From Candidatus Omnitrophota bacterium (GTDB lineage Bacteria; Omnitrophota; Gorgyraeia; Gygaellales; Profunditerraquicolaceae): a DNA stretch of 18,108 nt. The stretch's first letter is position 1, and each line of letters opens with the position of its first letter. The notes under the pieces are model-generated. The model was not told where the DNA came from, did no database searches, and saw nothing but the letters and a program-made list of their open reading frames with translations. Shown piece by piece: positions 7,335 through 13,920 of the stretch. The stretch is from contig JAPLLQ010000076.1 in the NCBI GenBank assembly GCA_026387485.1, positions 12,261 to 30,368 of the forward strand. Direction: 5' to 3'. The translations under genes and the position numbers were made by a program.

Positions 7335-7520
7335 AAAAAAAATCCCAGCAAGTGTGCCGTTGGACTGAATAGTCTGAACCAGTTTGGTTTCAGGTGGGTG
7401 CCCTATTTTAAACGCCTAAGCGCCTAAAAATCACGGGCTCCCTTGATATTAATGTTGGTTCAACAATTATCAAAATTCCAACGTGCACCGCAGGGATATC
7501 TAAAAGAACAATTTCATCTC
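7335..7520 (-). ncRNA. ssrS: Probable 6S RNA (SsrS)
   Basis: The 270-nt gap after pheT encodes a compact RNA of about 185 nt with its own promoter and a terminal run of eight U (7335-7342). A long-range closing helix pairs AUCCC (7493-7497) with GGGAU (7342-7346), GUGC (7485-7488) with GCAC (7354-7357), and CGUUGGA (7477-7483) with UCCAACG (7358-7364). Inside lie a hairpin on the 5' side (7443-7473), a central terminal stem (arms 7435-7442 and 7396-7403, extended by an A/U helix), and a 3'-side hairpin (7374-7393). The 3' hairpin, CACCUGAAACC with GGUUCAG, closely resembles the CACCUUGAACC...GGUUCAAGG hairpin of proteobacterial 6S. Size, closing stem and bubble layout also fit. 6S RNA binds sigma70 RNA polymerase and damps transcription in stationary phase. 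The class is my assignment by eye. Confidence 0.68.
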
Positions 7521-7526
7521 TAAAAA

Positions 7527-7554
7527 AGTATAACATATCTTAAAAAAAAGTCAA
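7527..7554 (-). promoter_or_regulatory. Strong sigma70 promoter of the 6S-like RNA
   Basis: TTGACT (7549-7554) and TATACT (7527-7532) are each one base from consensus, with a 16-nt A/T-rich spacer. The -35 box begins three bases after the pheT stop codon. It points at a region with no long reading frame, which supports a noncoding transcript starting near 7520. Confidence 0.8.
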
Positions 7555-7556
7555 CC

Positions 7557-8615
7557 CTATCTTATTTTCGCGCTGAATTCTGTGGTTAAGATAGCGCAGA
7601 TATCTTTATGTATCGGCTCTATTTCTGTTTCCAGCAGTGTGCGCTGATCAGAGCGGTAAAAACAGGAGATGGTCAAGCCCCGGTAACCAGAAGGTATCTG
7701 TTTACCTTTATAATAATCCGCGATTCTAAGATTACGTAATAACGCTCCAGTCTTATCCTTTAAGGCCCCGAGTAGGTCTTTAACCGACAGCTCTTCTTTT
7801 AAGATGAAGCTTATATCTCGGGTAATCCCGGGGTATTTGGGAGGGGAAAAAAATTTTCTATCCGGCTTGGCATATTTTAAAACCTTATCCAGGGAAATCT
7901 CTAAAATAAAAACATCTTTATTTTTAATCTCAAACTTATCCTGCGCGCGGCTATTTAACCTAAGCATATAACCGACTTTCTCCTCTTGAATATAGATATC
8001 CACGGCTAGATCGCTCGAAGCCACAAAATTAAACTCTTTAATACCTAGCCTCAAGAGAAGCGTCTCCAGAATCCCCTTTAAATTTAATAACCCGGCTTCG
8101 TCTTTTACCAAGCCGTTCTGGAGTAGAAAAGATTTTGTGCCGCTTAAAGCCACGGCGAGCATCAGCTCTTCCTGAGGCTGCCTCGGGTTATTTAAGAAAA
8201 CATTGGCGATTTCAAAAAAAGCGACATGCTCTTGTTTCTGGTTTAAGTTATAAGCTATGGCCCGGATTAAACCGGGGATAAGCGTTGGCCTTAAAACTTC
8301 CTGCTCCTGACTTAAGGGATTCATAATCGCTATGGACTCGGTGTTTAACCCTAAGCTTTCTAAGCAGGCGCGATCAGTCAAACTATAGGTAATGGTTTCA
8401 TTTAAGCCTAAACCGACCAAAATATTTTTTATAGCAGCGGCTAACTCCCTTTTCTCTCTTATAGTTACAGCGGGCTTCACTTCCGGCAGAGTTTGGGGAA
8501 TTTTATCATAACCAAAGACACGGGCAATCTCTTCAATTAAATCCACATCTAAATTTACATCCTGCCTGAAAGACGGGACGCCTACAAACAGTTTATTTTT
8601 TGATTTTGACTTCAC
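7557..8615 (-). CDS. pheT: Phenylalanyl-tRNA synthetase beta subunit, C-terminal part (split pheT)
   Basis: This frame holds the second half of PheT: the end of the B5 domain (VGVPSFRQDVNLDVDLIEEI), whose acidic residues bind magnesium, then the catalytic-like core (B6/B7), and a C-terminal ferredoxin-fold anticodon-binding (FDX-ACB) domain from about residue 257 (YPGITRDISF) to the end. Similarity extends upstream of the GTG at 8615 in the same frame (ENPIKNILISLGFTV), so this codon is not a natural start; the frame is a continuation of the upstream fragment. The combined locus is 2000 bp, one base short of a multiple of three, and would give about 666 residues. Together with PheS the protein charges tRNA-Phe as an alpha2-beta2 enzyme. 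An intact product needs a frame correction of -1. Confidence 0.88.
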   Translation of the reverse strand: MKSKSKNKLFVGVPSFRQDVNLDVDLIEEIARVFGYDKIPQTLPEVKPAVTIREKRELAAAIKNILVGLGLNETITYSLTDRACLESLGLNTESIAIMNPLSQEQEVLRPTLIPGLIRAIAYNLNQKQEHVAFFEIANVFLNNPRQPQEELMLAVALSGTKSFLLQNGLVKDEAGLLNLKGILETLLLRLGIKEFNFVASSDLAVDIYIQEEKVGYMLRLNSRAQDKFEIKNKDVFILEISLDKVLKYAKPDRKFFSPPKYPGITRDISFILKEELSVKDLLGALKDKTGALLRNLRIADYYKGKQIPSGYRGLTISCFYRSDQRTLLETEIEPIHKDICAILTTEFSAKIR

Positions 8616-8644
8616 TGTAAAACCCAGTGAAATTAAAATGTTTT

Positions 8645-9556
8645 TTATTGGATTTTCTTTACCTTGCTTATCTCCAGGCCTATATTTTTAGCTTGGGCTT
8701 TAGTTACACCCTTAACCTGATAGCCGACTTGATTACCACCAGCGAGTTCTTGAATCGAGCGGGCTGCCTTTAAAGATGCTTTTTCAACGCTGGCTAAATC
8801 CACGCCCCTTTCAAACCTATAACTTGCTTCACTTTGTATCCCTAAGGCTTGTCTGGCTCGCCGGATAATAACCGGATTAAATACCGCTGATTCTAATAAA
8901 ATATCTTTAGTGCCTGTTGTAACTTCCGTATCTTTTCCGCCCATTACTCCAGCCAGGGCTATCGGTTTTTCTCGATCGGCAATAACCAATATGTTGGAAT
9001 TTAGCTGCCGGTTTTCTCCGTCAATGGTCAGGAGCTTCTCGCTATTTTTCGCCCGGCGGATGATGACCCCCTCAGGATTTAATTTAGCCAGATCAAAAGC
9101 ATGCAGCGGCTCGCCTAATTCAAATAAAACATAATTAGTAATATCCACGATATTATTCACACTCCGGCAACCCACCAACTCCAACCTCTTCTTCAGCCAT
9201 ACCGGCGATGGAGCGACTTTTACATCCTTAATGATTCGGGCAGTATAAAGCGGGCAGTCTTTTTTGTCTTCGACTTGGATAGCCAAGGGCTGCATACTGC
9301 CTGCTGTATACTTGGCGCTTTTAGCCTGCGGCACTTTTAATTTTCTCCCCGTAAGTGCCGCCACTTCCCTGGCTATGCCAACTAGGCTTAACCAATCCGG
9401 CCGATTAGAAGTTATTTCTATCTCAAAAACAAAATCTCCCTCCTTCTCCTGAAGAGAGACTACCTCTAAACCCGCCATAGTTAGTTTATCTGCTAACTGG
9501 GGAGCAGTAATTTTAATATCCACAAAATCTTTTAGCCAGTTATAAGTAACTTTCAT
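8645..9556 (-). CDS. pheT: Phenylalanyl-tRNA synthetase beta subunit, N-terminal part (split pheT)
   Basis: The 303-residue fragment has the B1 start MKVTYNWLKDFVD. It then has the B3/B4 editing region, with VDITNYVLFELGEPLHAFD (137-155), GVMGG (203-207) and SEASYRFERGVD (242-253), where mischarged Tyr-tRNA-Phe is hydrolysed. Residue 30 onward passes directly from MAGLEVVSL to FEIEITSNRPDW, so the EMAP-II-like tRNA-binding OB domain found in E. coli and Bacillus PheT is absent; this is the short form of the subunit. The frame ends at TAA (8645-8647) inside the B5 domain, while similarity continues in the -1 frame. It starts two bases after the pheS stop (TAA, one base, ATG). Confidence 0.9.
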   Translation of the reverse strand: MKVTYNWLKDFVDIKITAPQLADKLTMAGLEVVSLQEKEGDFVFEIEITSNRPDWLSLVGIAREVAALTGRKLKVPQAKSAKYTAGSMQPLAIQVEDKKDCPLYTARIIKDVKVAPSPVWLKKRLELVGCRSVNNIVDITNYVLFELGEPLHAFDLAKLNPEGVIIRRAKNSEKLLTIDGENRQLNSNILVIADREKPIALAGVMGGKDTEVTTGTKDILLESAVFNPVIIRRARQALGIQSEASYRFERGVDLASVEKASLKAARSIQELAGGNQVGYQVKGVTKAQAKNIGLEISKVKKIQ

Positions 9557-9557
9557 C

Positions 9558-10571
9558 TTAGAATTGTTTTAAAAATCTTAAATCGTTCTCAAAAAATAGC
9601 CTGATGTCATTAATGCCGTACTTAAGCATGGCGATCCGCTCTACTCCCATACCAAAAGCAAAACCGGTATATTTTTTTGGATCAATACCTACCTGTTTAA
9701 AGACCTGCGGATGGATCAAGCCTGCGCCTAAAATCTCAAGCCAGCCTTTCTTGCCGCAGACTGAACAACCTTGGCCCTTACAGATTATACAGGATATATC
9801 TACCTCTGCTGAAGGTTCGGTAAAAGGAAAAAAGTGCGGCCTAAAGCGCATCTTAATATCTTTGCCAAACACGGCTTTGGCAAAAACCCCTAATACTCCC
9901 TTTAAATCCGAGAAACGAATATTTTCATCGACTAGAAAACCTTCTACCTGATGGAACATAAAAGAGTGGCTGGCATCCACGGCATCCGGGCGATACACTC
10001 TTCCCGGCACAACAATCGCTAGGGGGGGTTTGCGCTCTTTCATCGCCCGCACCTGCACCGGCGAAGTATGGCTACGCAAAAGTAATTTAGCATAATCCTT
10101 TAAATAAAAAGTATCGAAGGCCTCACGGGAAGGATGCTCAAGGGGAATATTTAACCCGGTAAAATTATTATATTCGGTTTCGATCTCCGGGCCTTCGACT
10201 ACTGAGAAACCCATACGATTAAATATTGCGCAGATTTCATCTAAAACTTGGGTTAGAGGATGTAGCTGGCCCAGTTCCTGAGCAATACCTGGCATTCCTA
10301 AGTCGCAAGAAACCTTGATTTTTGTTTCTGGCTGGACATTAAGTAGTTTTTCTTTCTCCCCAACAACTTCGGAGAGCTTATTCTTAAGGGAATTTACTTT
10401 CTGGCCAAAAGCAGCCCGCTCTTCCTTGGAAAGCGTAGGAATAATGCTGGTGAGCTCGGCCACCGCCCCCTTTCTGCCTAAGTATTTCAGGCGAAACAGC
10501 TCCAATGCTTCCCGGGAATTTACATTCTGTATATCCGCTTCTATCTCTAGATAAATAGCTTCGATATCCAT
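9558..10571 (-). CDS. pheS: Phenylalanyl-tRNA synthetase alpha subunit
   Basis: This 337-residue class II synthetase subunit has an N-terminal coiled-coil tRNA-binding arm (residues 1-85) and a catalytic core. Key stretches are RSHTSPVQVRAM (166-177), GRVYRPDAVDASHSFMFHQV (190-209), motif 2 FRPHFFPFTEPSAEVDISC (243-261), and motif 3 GFAFGMGVERIAMLKYG (303-319). Four cysteines (261, 264, 269, 272) form the CxxC pair cluster seen in many bacterial PheS. It forms the aminoacylation site of the alpha2-beta2 enzyme with PheT. The length is normal. The ATG at 10571 has AGGAA about 10 nt upstream. It follows rplT by 31 nt in the conserved thrS-infC-rpmI-rplT-pheST order. Confidence 0.97.
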   Translation of the reverse strand: MDIEAIYLEIEADIQNVNSREALELFRLKYLGRKGAVAELTSIIPTLSKEERAAFGQKVNSLKNKLSEVVGEKEKLLNVQPETKIKVSCDLGMPGIAQELGQLHPLTQVLDEICAIFNRMGFSVVEGPEIETEYNNFTGLNIPLEHPSREAFDTFYLKDYAKLLLRSHTSPVQVRAMKERKPPLAIVVPGRVYRPDAVDASHSFMFHQVEGFLVDENIRFSDLKGVLGVFAKAVFGKDIKMRFRPHFFPFTEPSAEVDISCIICKGQGCSVCGKKGWLEILGAGLIHPQVFKQVGIDPKKYTGFAFGMGVERIAMLKYGINDIRLFFENDLRFLKQF

Positions 10572-10602
10572 ACAAGAATATTCCTAATTAATCTGTAGCT
10601 TT

Positions 10603-10950
10603 TTATTTTTTGTTTATCTTTACCAGTTTTTTAAACGCGTGCGCATCCCTGACTGCTAAATCTGCCAATATCTTACGGTCTAACTTAACTTTTGATTTCT
10701 TTAAGCCATTCATAAATACGCTGTAACTTACCCCCAACTCGCGGCAGGCAGCATTAATCCGAGCAATCCAGAGCGCTCTAAATTCCCTTTTCTTGTTACG
10801 CCTATCGCGGTAAGCATATTTTAAGGCATGCAGCAGGGCCCGAGAGGCCTGCTGGTATTGTTTACTCCTGTCTCCCCAGAAACCCTTAGCTTTCTTTAAT
10901 AGCCTTTTTTTTCTTCTATGCGTCGCGACACTGTGTTTAATCTTAGCCAT
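10603..10950 (-). CDS. rplT: Large ribosomal subunit protein bL20
   Basis: From the ATG at 10950 the product is 115 residues, starting MAKIKHSVATHRRKKRLLKK, with the conserved RDRRNKKREFRALWIARIN and YSVFMNGLKKSKVKLDRK blocks. An upstream in-frame start at 10980 would add ten residues that do not belong to the family and would fall in a hairpin, so it is rejected; AAGGAG precedes the chosen start. bL20 binds 23S rRNA early in 50S assembly and, in several bacteria, represses its own operon by binding mRNA that mimics its rRNA site. Two strong hairpins lie directly upstream here. Confidence 0.97.
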   Translation of the reverse strand: MAKIKHSVATHRRKKRLLKKAKGFWGDRSKQYQQASRALLHALKYAYRDRRNKKREFRALWIARINAACRELGVSYSVFMNGLKKSKVKLDRKILADLAVRDAHAFKKLVKINKK

Positions 10951-10976
10951 GTTATCTACTCTCCTTAAATGAGCCC

Positions 10977-11010
10977 ACAACTTATGTTAGCTATCGCGAA
11001 CATAAGTTGT
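10977..11010. repeat. Perfect 12-bp inverted repeat upstream of rplT
   Basis: ACAACTTATGTT (10977-10988) and AACATAAGTTGT (10999-11010) are exact reverse complements around a 10-nt loop. In the rpmI-rplT transcript this forms a stable hairpin about 15 nt before the rplT Shine-Dalgarno. It may be a dispersed palindromic element, or part of the translational control of rplT. Confidence 0.8.
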
Positions 11011-11022
11011 CTGGGCGAATTT

Positions 11023-11044
11023 ATCCCGCCGAATAAGGCGGGAT
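11023..11044. repeat. 8-bp GC-rich hairpin between rpmI and rplT
   Basis: ATCCCGCC (11023-11030) pairs with GGCGGGAT (11037-11044) across a 6-nt loop. The same arms and a related AT-rich loop recur in front of thrS (13586-13615), which points to a repeat family. It lies 10 nt downstream of the rpmI stop. Confidence 0.75.
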
Positions 11045-11054
11045 CTACACTTTT

Positions 11055-11255
11055 CTATCCATACGGTAACATTCTTTTGATAAATTTTGCCTCTTTATTA
11101 TTATCCAATATATCACGCCGCTTGAGTTTTCTGATTCTCTTGGTCTTCTTACATGACGCCAGATGACTCTTGCCGCCGCGGGAGTATTTTACTTTACCCT
11201 TCTTGGTCAATTTAAATCTTTTAGCAACCCCTTTTTTAGTCTTTAATTTTCCCAT
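11055..11255 (-). CDS. rpmI: Large ribosomal subunit protein bL35
   Basis: The 66-residue, strongly basic protein has the bL35 pattern GKLKTKKGVAKRFKLTKKGK at the start, then KSHLASCKKTKRIRKLKR and the terminal IKRMLPYG. The length is typical. AAGGGGA precedes the ATG. It lies 18 nt after infC and about 100 nt before rplT, in the conserved infC-rpmI-rplT order. Confidence 0.97.
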   Translation of the reverse strand: MGKLKTKKGVAKRFKLTKKGKVKYSRGGKSHLASCKKTKRIRKLKRRDILDNNKEAKFIKRMLPYG

Positions 11256-11273
11256 AATTATTCCCCTTTACTT

Positions 11274-11780
11274 TTATTTAGGCGCGACTACAAAAGACAT
11301 AATCCTGCCTTCAAGGCTTGGCGCCTTTTCTACTTGGCCGTCATTCTGCATCTCCAGAATAAATCTATCTAAAACCTTTCTTCCTAAATCCAGATGCTCC
11401 ATCTGTCTTCCTCGGAAGAACATATTAACCTTGACTTTATCTTTTTTCTGTAAGAAAACCACCGCCTGTTTAGCCTTGGTCTTGAAATCATGGTCATCAA
11501 TATTTGGCTTTAAGCGGATCTCTTTAAGCTTACCCCGCTTCTGGTGTTTCTTGGCTTCGCGCTCTTGCTTCTCTTCGTCATATTTAAATTTGCTAAAATC
11601 AACGATCCGACAAACCGGAGGATTAGCGCTAGGCGCTACCTCTACTAAGTCTAACTCATGCTGGCTGGCCAGCTCAAGCGCCCTTTGTATCGCCATTATC
11701 CCCAACTGATTACCTTCCGGCCCAATAAGGCGCACCTGCGGCACGCGAATCCTTTCATTAACTCGGATAAACTTTTTTAT
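11274..11780 (-). CDS. infC: Translation initiation factor IF-3, probable AUA start codon
   Basis: IF-3 checks start-codon and initiator-tRNA pairing on the 30S subunit. The N-domain begins FIRVNERIRVPQVRLIGPEG and the C-domain holds VDFSKFKYDEEKQ, EIRLKPNIDDHDF and KVKVNMFFRGRQM. The first ordinary start in frame, GTG at 11744, would remove the conserved NERIRV strand. Upstream in frame, an AUA codon (11778-11780) stands 5 nt after a perfect GGAGGT (11786-11791) and gives 168 residues, a normal size. Rare starts (AUU, AUC, AUA) are a known hallmark of infC, allowing IF-3 to repress its own synthesis. The start is therefore inferred from spacing and family length. Only 24 nt separate it from thrS. 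Confidence 0.93.
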   Translation of the reverse strand: MKKFIRVNERIRVPQVRLIGPEGNQLGIMAIQRALELASQHELDLVEVAPSANPPVCRIVDFSKFKYDEEKQEREAKKHQKRGKLKEIRLKPNIDDHDFKTKAKQAVVFLQKKDKVKVNMFFRGRQMEHLDLGRKVLDRFILEMQNDGQVEKAPSLEGRIMSFVVAPK

Positions 11781-11785
11781 AGCAC

Positions 11786-11791
11786 ACCTCC
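11786..11791 (-). promoter_or_regulatory. Shine-Dalgarno that fixes the infC AUA start
   Basis: GGAGGT on the minus strand is complementary to the 16S 3' end. Its 5-nt spacing to AUA (11778-11780) is ideal. The nearby ATG at 11792-11794 is out of frame and overlaps this site. Confidence 0.75.
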
Positions 11792-11804
11792 ATTTTAAAA
11801 GTTA

Positions 11805-13526
11805 TTAATTTGCTTTATTTTCTATCTCTTTGTTGGCCTGTTCCATAAATGCCCCTAACGCCATTGTTCCGATATTGCCTTTACCTTTTTTCCTTACGGA
11901 GACGCTTTCTCCTTGAGCCTCGCGTTCGCCTACTACTAAACAATACGGTATTTTACTTAGTTCGGCATTGCGAATTTTTTTATCCAGCGTGTCATTACGG
12001 ATATCAATTTCAACCCGCATCCCCTTATCTAAAAGAGCTTGCCTTACTTTTTGGCCATACTCCAGCGCTGAATCTTTAATCGGGATCACTAGGGCCTGTA
12101 CCGGAGCCAACCACAAAGGCAGGTCCCCCTTATAGTGCTCTATCAGCGCTCCGATAAAACGCTCCAGGCTGCCCAATAAAACCCGATGCAACATTATCGG
12201 CTGGTGCTCCTTGCCATCCTTATCAATATAAGCCAAATTAAATCTTTTAGGAAGAGCAAAATCACATTGAATGGTTGCGCACTGCCAGGATCTATTTAAA
12301 GCATCCTTTAATTTGATATCGATCTTCGGCCCGTAAAAAGCCCCATCCCCTTCATTAATACCGTAACTTAAGCCTTTTTCTTTCAGGGCCTCTTCTAACG
12401 AACTAGTCGCTAGTCCCCAATCCTCATCCGAACCAATATATTTTTGCGGACGGGTGCTCAATTCAATACTCACATCCTTAAACCCAAAAACCTTCATCGT
12501 ATCAAAAACAAAATCAATAACCGCTTTTATCTCGGGCTTCAACTGTTCCGGTAAACAGAATATATGGGCATCGTCCTGAGTAAATCCGCGCACCCGCAAA
12601 AGCCCATGTAAAACCCCGGCTTTCTCGTGCCGATAAACCGTACCTAACTCAAATAATCTAATCGGCAGGTCTTTGTAGCTTCTGGTTTTGGATTGATAAA
12701 TCAGAATGTGCCCCGGGCAGTTCATCGGCTTTAACACATACTCCTGTTTGTCTATGTTAAAGGTGTACATATTTTCTTTATAATATTCATAGTGGCCGCT
12801 GGTCTTCCAGAGCCCGGCCTGCATAATGTGCGGGGTAATTACAATTTGGTAGCCGCGCTTTAAGTGCTCCTTCTTTTCATAATCCTCAATAATGGTGCGC
12901 AGTAATGCGCCTTTAGGATGATAAAATACCAAGCCTGCCCCGGCTTCTTGATGATAGATATCAAAGAACCCTAATTCCGGGCCTAATTTCCTGTGGTCTC
13001 GCAGCTTAGCTTCTGCTAAGTTTTTTAAATACTCTTCTAACTCTTTACTGGTTAAAAAGCAAGTACCGTAAATCCTTTGAAGCATGGGGTTAGTCTCTAT
13101 GCCATGCCAATAAGCTCCGGCAACTGATAATAATTTAAAGACCTTGATCTTCCCGGTGGATTCTATATGCGGGCCGCGGCATAAATCCGTAAAACTCTTG
13201 CCGGTTTTATATATTGAAACCCTCTCCTCGACTAAACTATTAATTAATTCTACCTTATAATCTTCATGCAATTTATTGAATAAAACCAGGGCGGCTTTTT
13301 TATCCAGCTCTTCCCTGATAAAGGATTCGTCTTTAGCAATGATCTCGGACATCTTCTGCTCGATCTTAGCTAAATCTTCGTCGCTAAACGGCTCTGCCTT
13401 ATCAAAATCATAATAGAAGCCGTCTTCGATTGCCGGGCCAATAGCTAGTTTCGTCTTCGGCCAAAGCTCCTTTACAGCTTTGGCTAAAACATGAGCACAA
13501 GAATGTCTTAAGATGTCTATTTCCAT
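11805..13526 (-). CDS. thrS: Threonyl-tRNA synthetase lacking the TGS domain
   Basis: Starting at the ATG at 13526 the protein has 573 residues and opens directly in the N2 editing domain: MEIDILRHSCAHVLAKAV with editing residues His8 and His12, later Cys116 and His120 in LCRGPH. The N-terminal TGS domain of E. coli ThrRS is missing. The catalytic core has zinc ligands Cys270 (MNCPGH), His321 (DDAHIF) and His447 (MLHRVLLGSLERF), and motif 2 LFELGTVYRHEKAGVLHG. The anticodon-binding domain starts near APVQALVIPI. The frame can be extended to a GTG at 13565, but the added 13 residues are encoded by a palindromic repeat, so I prefer the ATG, although it lacks a Shine-Dalgarno. First gene of the thrS-infC-rpmI-rplT-pheST operon. 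Confidence 0.95.
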   Translation of the reverse strand: MEIDILRHSCAHVLAKAVKELWPKTKLAIGPAIEDGFYYDFDKAEPFSDEDLAKIEQKMSEIIAKDESFIREELDKKAALVLFNKLHEDYKVELINSLVEERVSIYKTGKSFTDLCRGPHIESTGKIKVFKLLSVAGAYWHGIETNPMLQRIYGTCFLTSKELEEYLKNLAEAKLRDHRKLGPELGFFDIYHQEAGAGLVFYHPKGALLRTIIEDYEKKEHLKRGYQIVITPHIMQAGLWKTSGHYEYYKENMYTFNIDKQEYVLKPMNCPGHILIYQSKTRSYKDLPIRLFELGTVYRHEKAGVLHGLLRVRGFTQDDAHIFCLPEQLKPEIKAVIDFVFDTMKVFGFKDVSIELSTRPQKYIGSDEDWGLATSSLEEALKEKGLSYGINEGDGAFYGPKIDIKLKDALNRSWQCATIQCDFALPKRFNLAYIDKDGKEHQPIMLHRVLLGSLERFIGALIEHYKGDLPLWLAPVQALVIPIKDSALEYGQKVRQALLDKGMRVEIDIRNDTLDKKIRNAELSKIPYCLVVGEREAQGESVSVRKKGKGNIGTMALGAFMEQANKEIENKAN

Positions 13527-13534
13527 AGTTATGG

Positions 13535-13615
13535 TGGGCCCAAGAGGACTTCCCGCATCCACCACCTTTATTATACGATGCGGGATCCCGCCTTATCTTT
13601 GTTAGTTTGGCGGGA
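13535..13615. repeat. Nested palindromes in the thrS leader
   Basis: Four self-complementary units lie together: TGGGCCCA (13535-13542); CCCGCATC (13552-13559) with GATGCGGG (13577-13584); the perfect 12-mer GCGGGATCCCGC (13580-13591); and TCCCGCC (13586-13592) with GGCGGGA (13609-13615). The 12-mer shares bases with both neighbouring stems, so alternative folds exclude each other. The loop of the second unit contains TATAAT on the minus strand and the GTG pair at the 5' end of the thrS frame. This may be an inserted element or a leader switch. Confidence 0.6.
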
Positions 13616-13639
13616 GAACCTCTGACCCGTTAATTATAC

Positions 13640-13716
13640 TGGTGGGCGGTACTGGGCTCGAACCAGTGACCCTCACAATGTCAATGTGATACTCTAACCA
13701 ACTGAGCTAACCGCCC
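13640..13716 (-). tRNA. tRNA-Val (GAC)
   Basis: The cloverleaf is complete, with acceptor GGGCGGU pairing ACCGCCC. The anticodon stem UCACA/UGUGA encloses a loop with GAC, and the T arm is CUGGUUCGAGCCCAG. Discriminator A at 13643 is followed by an encoded CCA (13642-13640). Without CCA the gene ends at 13643. Confidence 0.95.
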
Positions 13717-13725
13717 AAAATTTCA

Positions 13726-13808
13726 TGGGCAAGGAGGGAGTCGGACCCTCACGACCTTGCGGCCAACAGATTTTAAGTCTGTCGTGTATGCCATTCCACC
13801 ACTTGCCC
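13726..13808 (-). tRNA. tRNA-Leu (UAA)
   Basis: Acceptor GGGCAAG pairs CUUGCCC with discriminator A. The anticodon stem ACAGA/UCUGU encloses a CUUAAAA loop with UAA. A long class II variable arm (UGGCCGCAAGGUCG) and the T arm GAGGGUCCGACUCCCUC are present. CCA is not encoded. It lies 9 nt upstream of tRNA-Val and probably shares its transcript. Confidence 0.95.
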
Positions 13809-13903
13809 TCAATTTTCCCTCACTTAAGTTTCGAAAATTGATCTCGAGCGAAGCGAGAGATATGTTTTCTCTCAATTTCCCGCTATTCCTAGTCGGAAAT
13901 TGA
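13809..13903. repeat. Tandem hairpins between tRNA-Cys and tRNA-Leu
   Basis: Two near-identical stems flank a third. TCAATTTTC (13809-13817) pairs with GAAAATTGA (13833-13841), and TCAATTTCC (13872-13880) pairs with GGAAATTGA (13895-13903), with loops of 15 and 14 nt. Between them TCTCG (13842-13846) pairs with CGAGA (13854-13858). The core GAGCGAAGCGAG resembles the loop GAGCGAGGTCGA of the REPIN-like block at 337-388. Possible roles are tRNA processing signals or a decayed repeat. Confidence 0.6.
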
Positions 13904-13920
13904 CCCCGAACATTTATTTA

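Noticed and set aside
7335..7520. Link between the 6S-like RNA and the cyclo-ligase gene, as in the E. coli ssrS-ygfA pair
   Set aside because: Both are present in the window on the same strand, but they lie about 7 kb apart with six gene loci between them, so adjacency is not conserved and coincidence is likely.
8630..8650. Programmed -1 frameshift at the A-rich tract in pheT
   Set aside because: The AAAAAAC tract is after the zero-frame TAA, so a ribosome would stop before reaching it, and no downstream stem stands out.
10951..10980. Upstream start for rplT
   Set aside because: It adds residues foreign to bL20 and begins inside a hairpin; the start at 10950 matches the family and has a ribosome-binding site.
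11170..11709. 179-residue plus-strand frame opposite infC and rpmI
   Set aside because: It is fully covered by two conserved minus-strand genes and its composition is that of an antisense shadow.
13566..13640. T-box riboswitch upstream of thrS
   Set aside because: No T-box consensus (AGGGUGGNACCGCG) or specifier hairpin is present; the palindromes explain the visible structure better.
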